Positions 37,234 to 44,651 of a stretch of 64,000 bases of DNA are shown here, in pieces (the first letter of the stretch is position 1; each line of letters starts with the position of its first letter). A program made the translations under genes and the position numbers. The stretch covers positions 55,659 to 119,658 of IMG/VR virus record IMGVR_UViG_3300040770_000334; one strand, 5' to 3'. Source of the DNA: a virus. A model generated the notes under the pieces. That model was not told the DNA's origin. It saw nothing but the letters and a program-made list of their open reading frames with translations, and did no database searches.

Positions 37234-38757
37234 ATGGACAAAAATAAAATTAAAGCTCTGTTATCAAGCAGATTCGTAAATGAGGACAAAACACCAGGAA
37301 TTAGTGTTACTGACTCAGCTAAAAAAGAATCTGACAAGATAAATAAAGCCGCTATCAAAGCTGTCGCTAAAGATGTTGACAACTATGATAAGGGGATGAA
37401 AAAAGAAGCTGGTAAAACCAAAATGGCACCAAACAAGTTTAACTACAACGGTGATAAGGAAAAAGAATACCATGACCAAATGGAAATCATGAATGGTCAA
37501 GAAATGATACAATATGATAGAGAACCAGATGCTGACTTCAAAGCGAGAGCGAGAGAAGCGATTGCTGGAAGTTCTAGAATGGGTAATGAAGGTGGTATTG
37601 GAAACGCTGAGGCTACTTGGGGTGCATCATCAGATACATTTGGTGAAGACCTAGTTAAAGGTATTGAGGCTTCTCAAAAGAAAAGAGCTGATGCTGATAG
37701 AGCTTATCTTTCACTTGGGGATGATATTGAATTATTACCACCTAGTGAAAAAGGTAAGGGTAAAAATTATGCTTTAAAAGAAGGTGACGAACAAGATAGT
37801 AAAAGTGTTGAAACTGGTTATGGTTCTGAAGAAGAAAATGAATTTAATAACCAACAAAGAACTGCTAAACCACAAAAAAGCGAGGACCCTTTTATGTTTG
37901 GTGCAAGCGATAGATATAAGAAAGACATGGAAGGTCGTCAATACGGTACTGGTAGTAAAAGAAACCCTAACCCAGATGGTGATGGTATTTCTGGTGCTGA
38001 TTTTCAAAGAGAAAATAAACAAAATAATAATAAACCAAAAATAAAAGAAGGAATGAAAAGACTTAAGTTTAAAAAGGAATTCAACGGAGTAGGAAATGCG
38101 TTGAAATTAATACCAGAAGCATACAGAGTTGCAAATAAAGAATTTGAAATGACTGATGGTAATGAATCGTATAAAATTCGTTGGGAAGGTACTTTATCTG
38201 AGGGTAGAGCAGTTGTTCTAACAGCTACCGATAAAAACATGGTAACTGAAGATATCACTAACATGAAAAGATTGTTTAATTACAAATCACAAGATACTCT
38301 TGGGTTGGTAAGAGGAAACGCTAGACTTAACGAAAATGCTGCATTCTCTGATGTATTAGCTAAAACAAAAAAATTACTTGGTGAATCTGAGGATATCGAA
38401 GATGAAACTGCCGCTGAAGGTGAGTGGGATGGTATTGAGAAATCTGCACCAGAAGCTAAAAAACATATCGAAGGTTCTGTATCAACTGATAAAGGAACTC
38501 AAGCACCAGCACCTAAAAAAGGTGAGTGGGATGGTATTGAGAAATCTGCACCAGAAGCGACTAAACATGTTGATGGAAGCGTTGATGCTAAAATTGGTAT
38601 GGGATTAGGTGTTAAGGCTAAAGAAGGTGCGTGGGATAAAATTAGTGTACCACAAGCTGCTGATGCTAAAAAACACGTAACTATGGGTGAAGGTCTTACT
38701 CTTAACGGTATCACATTTAAACCAATGGTTGAAACTGTAAAAAAAAAAGTAAAATAA
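37234..38757 (+). CDS. Head/virion protein with GEWDGIEKSAPEA repeats
   Basis: The 507-residue protein is charged and largely helical or disordered in its N-terminal 270 residues. A compact middle domain follows (RLKFKKEFNGVGNALKLIPE to DTLGLVRGNARLNEN). Near the C-terminus are two copies of GEWDGIEKSAPEA plus a diverged third (GAWDKISVPQAADAKKH). The last codons run through ten consecutive A bases before the stop, where a -1 shift would join it to the next ORF. It is expressed from a candidate late promoter and is probably a head or internal protein. Confidence 0.7.
   Translation: MDKNKIKALLSSRFVNEDKTPGISVTDSAKKESDKINKAAIKAVAKDVDNYDKGMKKEAGKTKMAPNKFNYNGDKEKEYHDQMEIMNGQEMIQYDREPDADFKARAREAIAGSSRMGNEGGIGNAEATWGASSDTFGEDLVKGIEASQKKRADADRAYLSLGDDIELLPPSEKGKGKNYALKEGDEQDSKSVETGYGSEEENEFNNQQRTAKPQKSEDPFMFGASDRYKKDMEGRQYGTGSKRNPNPDGDGISGADFQRENKQNNNKPKIKEGMKRLKFKKEFNGVGNALKLIPEAYRVANKEFEMTDGNESYKIRWEGTLSEGRAVVLTATDKNMVTEDITNMKRLFNYKSQDTLGLVRGNARLNENAAFSDVLAKTKKLLGESEDIEDETAAEGEWDGIEKSAPEAKKHIEGSVSTDKGTQAPAPKKGEWDGIEKSAPEATKHVDGSVDAKIGMGLGVKAKEGAWDKISVPQAADAKKHVTMGEGLTLNGITFKPMVETVKKKVK
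38739..38748 (+). other. A10 slippery run, candidate -1 ribosomal frameshift site
   Basis: Ten A bases lie seven bases upstream of the stop of the 507-residue gene. A -1 shift here enters a frame that stays open to 39338. That frame has no ATG, GTG or TTG before 38892, yet the intervening 150 bases read as ordinary protein. A homopolymer sequencing error is the main alternative. Confidence 0.5.
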
Positions 38758-38891
38758 GTTCACAATTAACGGAAAATTATTTTAATGAAGAGATAAGTAA
38801 TCCAGACTGGGCTGCTAGTTATGGTGAGCACTCTGATTATATTCTAAATTTATTAAATGTTGGTTTTAGTCGTGAGAAAATAACAACAAAA

Positions 38892-39338
38892 ATGTCAGCT
38901 CAAGGTGTTTACCCAGATTCAAATGAATTTAATGGTGAAGATATGCAACCAGAGTTAGGTGATTCTCATTATGATGCTTATAAGGGTGATATGTCGGATT
39001 TTCAGAATAACGATGAATTAGATGAGGAAACGACAGGTTACGGTAATGATAACGCATTAAAGGGTAGGTCTGAAGAAGAAAGAGCTGAAATGTTACGTCA
39101 ACAACCAGTTTATTCTGAAGAAGCTGAAATGGGTGATGATACTGAATCTTTTGCTAATGAAGTTAGTGATTTTTACGATATAGGTAAACAATATTATGAA
39201 AAAGGTAATTTTGAAAAAGCTGAACGATATCGACAATCAGCAATAAGAAAGGGTGCTTTTATAGGTATGTATGAGGTAGATTTCCAACCTTATGGCCCAG
39301 ACGAAGATGATACCGCTGAATATGATGAATTCTATTAA
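38892..39338 (+). CDS. Acidic virion protein, possibly the frameshifted extension of the upstream gene
   Basis: From ATG 38892 the protein has 148 residues and is very acidic, with a helical segment (FYDIGKQYYEKGNFEKAERY) resembling a TPR-like pair. The same frame is open back to 38733 and encodes plausible protein (SQLTENYFNEEISNPDWAAS) but holds no start codon. It is therefore likely made, at least partly, as a -1 fusion to the 507-residue protein. A terminator follows. Confidence 0.6.
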   Translation: MSAQGVYPDSNEFNGEDMQPELGDSHYDAYKGDMSDFQNNDELDEETTGYGNDNALKGRSEEERAEMLRQQPVYSEEAEMGDDTESFANEVSDFYDIGKQYYEKGNFEKAERYRQSAIRKGAFIGMYEVDFQPYGPDEDDTAEYDEFY

Positions 39339-39352
39339 CATATAAATTAATA

Positions 39353-39381
39353 AAAAACCACTCAAATGAGTGGTTTTTTTT
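39353..39381 (+). terminator. Rho-independent terminator
   Basis: AACCACTC-AAAT-GAGTGGTT followed by a T run ends the head-protein unit. Confidence 0.85.
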
Positions 39382-39413
39382 ATTTGGTACATATTTATTA
39401 TTAAACAATAATT

Positions 39414-40241
39414 ATGATACTAAGAATAGGAAGTACAGAAATTGAAGCGATTAAAGCGGTACAAGCAAAGTTAGGTATAGACCAAGATGGTGATTTTGGT
39501 GGGCTTACAGATGCAGCGGTAAAAAAATTTCAAAAACGTAATGGGTTAACCGAGGATGGTGAAGTAGGTACATCAACTGCTGCTAAAATGGGAATTGATT
39601 TAGCCTCTTTTGAGGATTCACCAAAACAATTAACCATGGAAATCATGAAAACCATTACGGGGATAAAAGACCTTGGTCAGTTAGCTGAGGTGACTAGAAG
39701 CATTAATACAGCTTTAATTAAATACGAGATAAATACTAAATTAAGGATAGCACATTTTATGTCTCAATTATTACATGAAAGTTTAAATTTAAAAGTAACC
39801 AAAGAAAATTTAAACTACTCAACTAATGGTCTTTTAACTACATTTAAAAAGTATTTCCCTAGTGAAACTTTTGCCAGTGGTTTCGCTAGACAACCAGATA
39901 AGATTGCCAATAGAGTTTATGCTAATAGAATGGGTAATGGTTCTTTTGAAAGCCAAGATGGTAGTTTTTTCAAGGGAAGAGGGTATATCCAACTTACGGG
40001 TCGTAATAATTATACTAACCTATCTAAAGAACTTGGGATAGATTTTGTTGCGCAACCTAAACTACTTGAGACACCAAAATATGCCTCATTATCAGCTGGT
40101 TGGTTTTGGGATACTAACAATTTAAACAGACTTGCAGACAATGATGATGTTGTTGGGGTTACAAGAAGAATTAATGGTGGTACTAATGGGTTAGATGATA
40201 GAAAACATAACCTAGAAATGATGAAAAAATTATTATCATAA
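39414..40241 (+). CDS. Peptidoglycan-binding GH19 lysozyme/chitinase-like lysin
   Basis: The 275-residue protein begins with a PG_binding_1 domain (residues 1-65, GIDQDGDFGGLTDAAVKKFQ KRNG), followed by a glycoside hydrolase family 19 domain. The GH19 domain shows HFMSQLLHES (candidate catalytic Glu) and GRGYIQLTGRNNY, the hallmark GH19 loop. It should cleave peptidoglycan glycan strands. It is separated from the amidase cassette and sits behind head genes, so it could be a virion-associated lysin rather than the main endolysin. A TATTTATT element precedes it. Confidence 0.85.
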   Translation: MILRIGSTEIEAIKAVQAKLGIDQDGDFGGLTDAAVKKFQKRNGLTEDGEVGTSTAAKMGIDLASFEDSPKQLTMEIMKTITGIKDLGQLAEVTRSINTALIKYEINTKLRIAHFMSQLLHESLNLKVTKENLNYSTNGLLTTFKKYFPSETFASGFARQPDKIANRVYANRMGNGSFESQDGSFFKGRGYIQLTGRNNYTNLSKELGIDFVAQPKLLETPKYASLSAGWFWDTNNLNRLADNDDVVGVTRRINGGTNGLDDRKHNLEMMKKLLS

Positions 40242-40286
40242 GATTTATTTGTTGGTGAAAGTAAGTATATTTAATAAAACTAGAAT

Positions 40287-40757
40287 ATGGATAACATTAA
40301 ACGAAATGAATTCTTGAGTTATATTAATAACCCTATCAGCCGAGAGGCAACTAATTTTTTATATTTGACAAATAATATAAAACCAGAAAAATGTGAACTA
40401 TATAGCGATTTTATACAGTCGCTATTGGCCATCGCATTTGATACTTATTTAGGTGATGATATCACTGAATTACACGACCAAATAGCCCATTTTAAATGGT
40501 GTTGGAATAAAAACTACAATAATTTCATAAAAGAAGGGTTATTTTTTGAAAACCCAAGACTATATGACTATTTCTTGGAATTTATGTTAGAAGTTTATTA
40601 TACCTCTAACGATAAATTCGATAATGTATACTCTGAATTAAACATACTAAGACTATGGGGTAACATATTCAACTACAATAAAATTAAAACAAAATCAGAT
40701 GTTGATACACTTATTGAAATCTATAAAATAATGGATGTTTCAGTAAAATTCGCATAA
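40287..40757 (+). CDS. Unknown 156-residue protein
   Basis: The protein is helical and aromatic-rich (for example HFKWCWNKNYNNFIKEGLFF), with no membrane helix or known motif. The layout, one helix bundle with conserved-looking Trp and His, recalls small phage virion-assembly proteins. The upstream sequence has TATATTTAATAAAA, a weak relative of the late motif. Confidence 0.6.
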   Translation: MDNIKRNEFLSYINNPISREATNFLYLTNNIKPEKCELYSDFIQSLLAIAFDTYLGDDITELHDQIAHFKWCWNKNYNNFIKEGLFFENPRLYDYFLEFMLEVYYTSNDKFDNVYSELNILRLWGNIFNYNKIKTKSDVDTLIEIYKIMDVSVKFA

Positions 40758-40763
40758 AAACTA

Positions 40764-40793
40764 TTGATTTAAATATTTTCCATACTATATTTG
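40764..40793 (+). promoter_or_regulatory. Bacteroidota-type promoter with start codon 5 bases downstream
   Basis: TTG (40764-40766), 19 bases, TATATTTG (40786-40793). The ATG at 40798 lies so close that the mRNA is expected to be leaderless or nearly so. Confidence 0.7.
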
Positions 40794-40797
40794 TAGC

Positions 40798-41031
40798 ATG
40801 GAAAACGAAAGAATATTTAAATCAGTTATTATGCAGTTGAATTTTGATTATGTCAATTTAGAAGACAAATTAGAGCTGATTATAAATTCTGATGCTACTA
40901 TAAAGGTTAAAACAAAAAAAATGGTTAAAACATTGGCCAAATTAGTTATCGTGGAACAAAGTATTAATACTTTTGCCAATATGATGACTAACACAACCGA
41001 GGGTAATACAACCGATGATAACAAAAAATAA
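40798..41031 (+). CDS. Small helical protein, likely early gene
   Basis: The protein has 77 residues (MENERIFKSVIMQLNFDYVN start) with a basic centre and a Thr/Asn tail. It is read from a strong host-type promoter with almost no leader. The function is unknown. It heads a run of small genes that includes the histone H1-like gene. Confidence 0.65.
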   Translation: MENERIFKSVIMQLNFDYVNLEDKLELIINSDATIKVKTKKMVKTLAKLVIVEQSINTFANMMTNTTEGNTTDDNKK

Positions 41032-41045
41032 ATAAAAAAAACAAA

Positions 41046-41219
41046 ATGGAAAAATTTAATGAATTAAAAGAATTAATTAACAGTATCGAAGAAGATGCAG
41101 TTAAATTTTATGAAAAAGATAACAAAGCGGCTGGTGTTAGATTAAGAAAAGGGTTACAAGCGGTTAGAGTTATGTCACAAGATTTAAGATTAGGTGTGTC
41201 ATCTAAAAATAAAGAATAA
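41046..41219 (+). CDS. Histone H1-like (Hc1-type) DNA-binding protein
   Basis: This is a 57-residue protein: MEKFNELKELINSIEEDAVK, then FYEKDNKAAGVRLRKGLQAV and RVMSQDLRLGVSSKNKE. It matches the pattern of Bacteroidota histone H1-like proteins, with a charged N-terminal helix, the KAAGxRxRKGLQ core and a short basic tail. Such proteins bind DNA and occur in Bacteroidota chromosomes. Here it could compact phage DNA or remodel the host nucleoid. The family call is from memory of the motif. Confidence 0.75.
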   Translation: MEKFNELKELINSIEEDAVKFYEKDNKAAGVRLRKGLQAVRVMSQDLRLGVSSKNKE

Positions 41220-41220
41220 T

Positions 41221-41433
41221 ATGCTAGTTCTATTGATAGATAAAGTATTATTAATGTTAATGTTCGCAGCAGTGTTAGTCACTGCTCGACATGCATATTA
41301 CTTCATTCGAGCATATGTCTCTTCAACGGAAGAAGACCCTGTTAACTATAGGTTAACAGAAAGGTCGTTGGGTTTATTGTGTTTATCTATTTCATACATA
41401 CTGTCCGTAATATTTACGGGTTTTGCGTTATAA
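41221..41433 (+). CDS. Small two-helix membrane protein
   Basis: From ATG 41221 the protein has 70 residues with two membrane segments (VLLMLMFAAVLVTARHAYYF and LGLLCLSISYILSVIFTGFA) separated by a charged loop. A longer frame from GTG 41194 overlaps the histone-like gene and is less likely. It could be a holin-like or superinfection-related protein; nothing decides this. Confidence 0.6.
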   Translation: MLVLLIDKVLLMLMFAAVLVTARHAYYFIRAYVSSTEEDPVNYRLTERSLGLLCLSISYILSVIFTGFAL

Positions 41434-41461
41434 ATAATATAAGATAAAAACGAAAAAAAAA

Positions 41462-42193
41462 ATGAATATACAAGACACATTAGATAAATTACAACCATAC
41501 GTTATTGGTATCCGATATTTAGACGGTACGCCATTAGTTGATGCTGTGTTTAAAGAAGGTTGGACTGTTATTGAAGATGCTAATATCAAAAAAGTTAAAG
41601 GTGATGATGGTTTAAATTATTACATGATTTTTAGTGAAATCAAAGGTATCGGGTTAGATGAATTGTTAAATTACGTAGGTAAAGTTATTAAGGCTAACCT
41701 AGAGCGTGAAAAAAAACATGAGCTATTACGATTAAAGGTTGATGAGTTAAAACAAATTTTTAAAAATAATTCACTTAGTAAACTTAGTGAATTAAAATTT
41801 GTGTTTCAAGAAAAAGATTTAGTACCTACACTTGATGAGTTTGATATTGATGTTAACATTGACTATGTAGAGGAAACATCAACCCCAGAGATTGTCTATC
41901 ATGAGTCAATTAATGAAACAGTTCCAGAACAAAAAGTTATTAGTTATCTAGATGAGAACAAACAACCAATTGAGTTGACTGATGATGAAAAAGAAGAACT
42001 TGAGGAAGAGGCTAGAGGTGAAAGGAACCGAAAAATGTTGGAAGATAAGAAACGAAATAAATCTAATAAACCAGTTATACCTAAAAATGTTGAACTACCG
42101 CCAAAACAAAAACAAATGGCTTACGCTAATAGTGACTGTGATTGTAGTGAAAATGAAGCATGTGGAAAATGCATGGATTCTAAAGATTATTAA
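41462..42193 (+). CDS. Acidic protein with C-terminal Cys cluster
   Basis: The protein has 243 residues. An N-terminal alpha/beta domain (IGIRYLDGTPLVDAVFKEGW) is followed by a charged helix (EREKKHELLRLKVDELKQIF), a long acidic linker and a C-terminal cluster CDCSENEACGKC that could bind metal. A terminator follows. I do not recognise a family. Confidence 0.65.
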   Translation: MNIQDTLDKLQPYVIGIRYLDGTPLVDAVFKEGWTVIEDANIKKVKGDDGLNYYMIFSEIKGIGLDELLNYVGKVIKANLEREKKHELLRLKVDELKQIFKNNSLSKLSELKFVFQEKDLVPTLDEFDIDVNIDYVEETSTPEIVYHESINETVPEQKVISYLDENKQPIELTDDEKEELEEEARGERNRKMLEDKKRNKSNKPVIPKNVELPPKQKQMAYANSDCDCSENEACGKCMDSKDY

Positions 42194-42199
42194 ACATAA

Positions 42200-42227
42200 A
42201 AAAAAGCCCTATTAGGGCTTTTTTTAT
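42200..42227 (+). terminator. Bidirectional terminator between convergent genes
   Basis: AAAAGCCC-TATTA-GGGCTTTT with an A run before and T run after. It serves the plus-strand gene and the minus-strand membrane-protein gene. A second perfect hairpin (CGATAC-ATT-GTATCG) sits at 42233-42247. Confidence 0.85.
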
Positions 42228-42248
42228 ATTCATCGATACATTGTATCG

Positions 42249-42587
42249 TTATTTAACAAATGCACGTTCTAAAGCCTCCTGTGCAGTGTGGATGAACCAT
42301 ACACCACCAGCAGTTAATAAACCATTAAAGAAAACTAATAAGTACGGGTTAGTTAAACCATAATGCCCCATTGGTGTAAGGTCAGCGAAACCGAAATAGG
42401 TTAATATTGCGGTAAAGACAAATCCCATCCAAGTACCCAGACACATAAAACAACTAAATAATTTATGGATACTATACCCACCAGTACCAAGTTTAGCTAA
42501 TAGGTTTCTAAAGCCTTGGAAAATTGAACCATAAATCATATTGTTACAAGCTCCGTAACAAATCAAAATAAACATAAGTGTAACCAT
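42249..42587 (-). CDS. DUF1360-like membrane protein
   Basis: The protein has 112 residues on the minus strand with three membrane segments and the motif KLFSCFMCLGTWMGFVFTAI (F-x-C-x-x-C-x-G-x-W-x-G), which I associate with the DUF1360 family in phages and Firmicutes. The function is unknown. It lies alone on the minus strand between convergent and divergent genes. Confidence 0.65.
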   Translation of the reverse strand: MVTLMFILICYGACNNMIYGSIFQGFRNLLAKLGTGGYSIHKLFSCFMCLGTWMGFVFTAILTYFGFADLTPMGHYGLTNPYLLVFFNGLLTAGGVWFIHTAQEALERAFVK

Positions 42588-42646
42588 AATTTTTTTATTA
42601 AATGTAATTAAAAATTATTAGATAGTAAATAATTGTTATTATTTAT

Positions 42647-42676
42647 TTGAAGTCAAAAATAAATTATGTATGTTTG
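42647..42676 (+). promoter_or_regulatory. Bacteroidota-type promoter
   Basis: TTG (42647-42649), 19 bases, TATGTTTG (42669-42676). It overlaps a potential ATG at 42670, which decides the next gene's start in favour of 42685. Confidence 0.65.
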
Positions 42677-42684
42677 TAAAAAAA

Positions 42685-42903
42685 ATGAGTGATAGTATGT
42701 TAGATAGAGAAGCAAGTCAAGCTGAAAAAGATAAACTTGCAGACAACCATAGAACTGAAAGGTCTAAAAGCGTTTTTATTACTGAACTAAAGACTGGTCT
42801 TGGTAATTCTATCAAAAGAAACCCAGGAAAATGGAGAAAAATAAAAAAACCATTTGTTACTAGAGTAATTGATTTTATAAAAAAAATATTCACAAATAAA
42901 TAA
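42685..42903 (+). CDS. Small basic protein
   Basis: The protein has 72 residues from ATG 42685, chosen because the earlier ATG (42670) lies in the -7 box. The sequence is charged and basic towards the C-terminus (KRNPGKWRKIKKPFVTRVID). It could bind nucleic acid or membranes. No family is recognised. Confidence 0.6.
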   Translation: MSDSMLDREASQAEKDKLADNHRTERSKSVFITELKTGLGNSIKRNPGKWRKIKKPFVTRVIDFIKKIFTNK

Positions 42904-42908
42904 TTAAT

Positions 42909-43151
42909 ATGGACTACGAAAAATTGATAGAAACTGTATCTCTAATAATTGAGAACGATAAAATTGAAAAAGAAGGGTTAACCCTTGTTTACGAGCTTGA
43001 AAGTGGGTTACATAAGAAAATGAATGAGCAATTATTTTATAAAATGAATGAAGCTAGTGCTAAGTTTATACCAACTGAGGATTTTGCAGTTATTTTTGCT
43101 GATTTGACAGTTAAATTTATTAAAAAAGAGGTTAAGGATGAAACTGAATAA
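42909..43151 (+). CDS. Small helical protein upstream of RNase HII
   Basis: The protein has 80 residues, mostly helical with alternating acidic and basic residues (MDYEKLIETVSLIIENDKIE). Its end overlaps the RNase HII start by 14 bases, so the two are translationally coupled. The function is unknown. Confidence 0.65.
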   Translation: MDYEKLIETVSLIIENDKIEKEGLTLVYELESGLHKKMNEQLFYKMNEASAKFIPTEDFAVIFADLTVKFIKKEVKDETE

Positions 43152-43746
43152 AACTTTAGATTATGCGCCAACACATCTTCTTGACCTAGATTTAATATGT
43201 GGTATTGATGAGGTCGGTAGAGGTTGTGGTGCTGGACCAGTGGTCGCAGCAGCTGTAATACTACCAAAATCTTTTTCATCACCATTACTTCGTGATTCTA
43301 AAAAATTATCAGAAAAACAAAGGTATGAAGCGTATGAGTTAATCTTAGCAAATGCTTTAACTATCTCTTGTCATGCTGGGTCAGTGACAGAGGTCAATGT
43401 TTTAGGTATTAATAACGCAACTTTTAAATGCATGCATAAATGTTTGGATGATTTGACGATAAAACCAAATTATATCTTATTGGATGGTACCGTTTGGGAT
43501 AATGTTGGTGATTACAAAGTTGAGTTAGTACCGAAAGGAGATGATACCTACCTTTCAATTGCCGCAGCAGCTATTGTTGCTAAAGTTAGGCGAGACGAGT
43601 ATATGATTAAACTAAATCTTGAGTATGAGGGTTACCATTGGGATAGGAATAAAGGTTATTTAACGCCAGACCATATCAAAGCGATAGGTGAGTTAGGTGT
43701 TAATAAGTACCACAGAAATCAATATGTTAAAAATTTTATAAAATAA
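43138..43746 (+). CDS. rnhB: Ribonuclease HII
   Basis: The protein has 202 residues with clear RNase HII motifs: ICGIDEVGRGCGAGPVVAAA (first catalytic acidic pair), LRDSKKLSE, KGDDTYLSIAAAAIVAKVRR and a closing HRNQYVKNF helix. The enzyme cleaves RNA in RNA/DNA hybrids and single ribonucleotides in DNA, so it could remove primers during phage replication. RNase HII is unusual in phages, where RNase HI-type or T4-type Rnh enzymes are commoner. Confidence 0.93.
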   Translation: MKLNKTLDYAPTHLLDLDLICGIDEVGRGCGAGPVVAAAVILPKSFSSPLLRDSKKLSEKQRYEAYELILANALTISCHAGSVTEVNVLGINNATFKCMHKCLDDLTIKPNYILLDGTVWDNVGDYKVELVPKGDDTYLSIAAAAIVAKVRRDEYMIKLNLEYEGYHWDRNKGYLTPDHIKAIGELGVNKYHRNQYVKNFIK

Positions 43747-43754
43747 AAATTATT

Positions 43755-44252
43755 ATGAGAAAAAAAATCTTGGGGTTATTAGCCATTACATTATTATTTG
43801 GTTTGGTGGGTTGTGAAGATGTAGAATACGTAAACTCTGGTACTTTAACCGAAAAAGCTGTTGTTGTAACGCTTATTCATTCACCATCTGAACATAACAC
43901 AGAATTAACCGAGACAGCTTACGACAACAACGTTAATGGTCTTAGTGGTCTTAGTGGCACCGATTATAACGGTAATCGTGGAATTAAAGTTGGTAAAAAT
44001 TTACAAGTAACAACAACAACAATTCCAGAAAGGTTTGGGGTGGCGTTTCAATGCAGCCATGGAACATTCACTGTTGAGGGTTCGGAGATAAAACATCGAG
44101 TTTTATATGATAAAATGTATGGGTCTGTGGATGACACGGTAACTATCTTATACGTTGAGCAATACCGAAAGACTTATGAGACAATTGATGGTGTTAGAAA
44201 GTTAATTAGTAATACATTGTATGATTTAGATTTCATAGATGCGCAAAAATAG
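43755..44252 (+). CDS. Lipoprotein
   Basis: The protein has 165 residues. A signal peptide with lipobox (LLAITLLFGLVGCED, cleavage before Cys-21) marks it as a lipoprotein. The mature part is beta-rich (VVVTLIHSPSEHNTELTETA). A surface or periplasmic lipoprotein from a phage often blocks superinfection or modifies the envelope. It ends in TAG, and the next gene is in the same frame two codons later, so readthrough would fuse them. Confidence 0.75.
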   Translation: MRKKILGLLAITLLFGLVGCEDVEYVNSGTLTEKAVVVTLIHSPSEHNTELTETAYDNNVNGLSGLSGTDYNGNRGIKVGKNLQVTTTTIPERFGVAFQCSHGTFTVEGSEIKHRVLYDKMYGSVDDTVTILYVEQYRKTYETIDGVRKLISNTLYDLDFIDAQK

Positions 44253-44258
44253 CCAATA

Positions 44259-44579
44259 ATGGAAAAAAGAATAGTGGTGGTGACAAAACATAACACAAGA
44301 AGGAATGGTTTGAGAACAGCACTATATTGGTCAATATCTGAACAATTAGATGATATTGAAGTTGTAGATGCTTTTGGGTATTTGAGAGACGATGTTATTA
44401 ATTTACATTGGGAACACTCAAAATTACCTAAATGGTTAAAAGATGTCCTTGAAACAAGTGCTGTTGACGAAACTGGTTTTAGTTTGAAACAAAGTAAGTT
44501 TAACATTTATTTTGAAGCTATTGGTGAAGATGGTGACTTTCAAGTAGGTGATATTATGAAAATAACAAAGTTTTTATAA
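44259..44579 (+). CDS. Unknown 106-residue protein
   Basis: The alpha/beta protein starts MEKRIVVVTKHNTRRNGLRT and contains HWEHSKLPKWLKDVLE. It starts six bases after the lipoprotein TAG in the same frame. No family is recognised. Its last bases lie just before a host-type promoter. Confidence 0.6.
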   Translation: MEKRIVVVTKHNTRRNGLRTALYWSISEQLDDIEVVDAFGYLRDDVINLHWEHSKLPKWLKDVLETSAVDETGFSLKQSKFNIYFEAIGEDGDFQVGDIMKITKFL

Positions 44580-44596
44580 AAAAATTAAAAAAAAAC

Positions 44597-44627
44597 TTGA
44601 CAAGAGTGTTTTAATGTCGTATGTTTG
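44597..44627 (+). promoter_or_regulatory. Bacteroidota-type promoter for the DUF2828 gene
   Basis: TTG (44597-44599), 20 bases, TATGTTTG (44620-44627). The ATG at 44652 follows. It rules out the upstream TTG start at 44625, which would lie inside the promoter. Confidence 0.7.
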
Positions 44628-44651
44628 CCAAACAAAATAAAAAAAGATACT

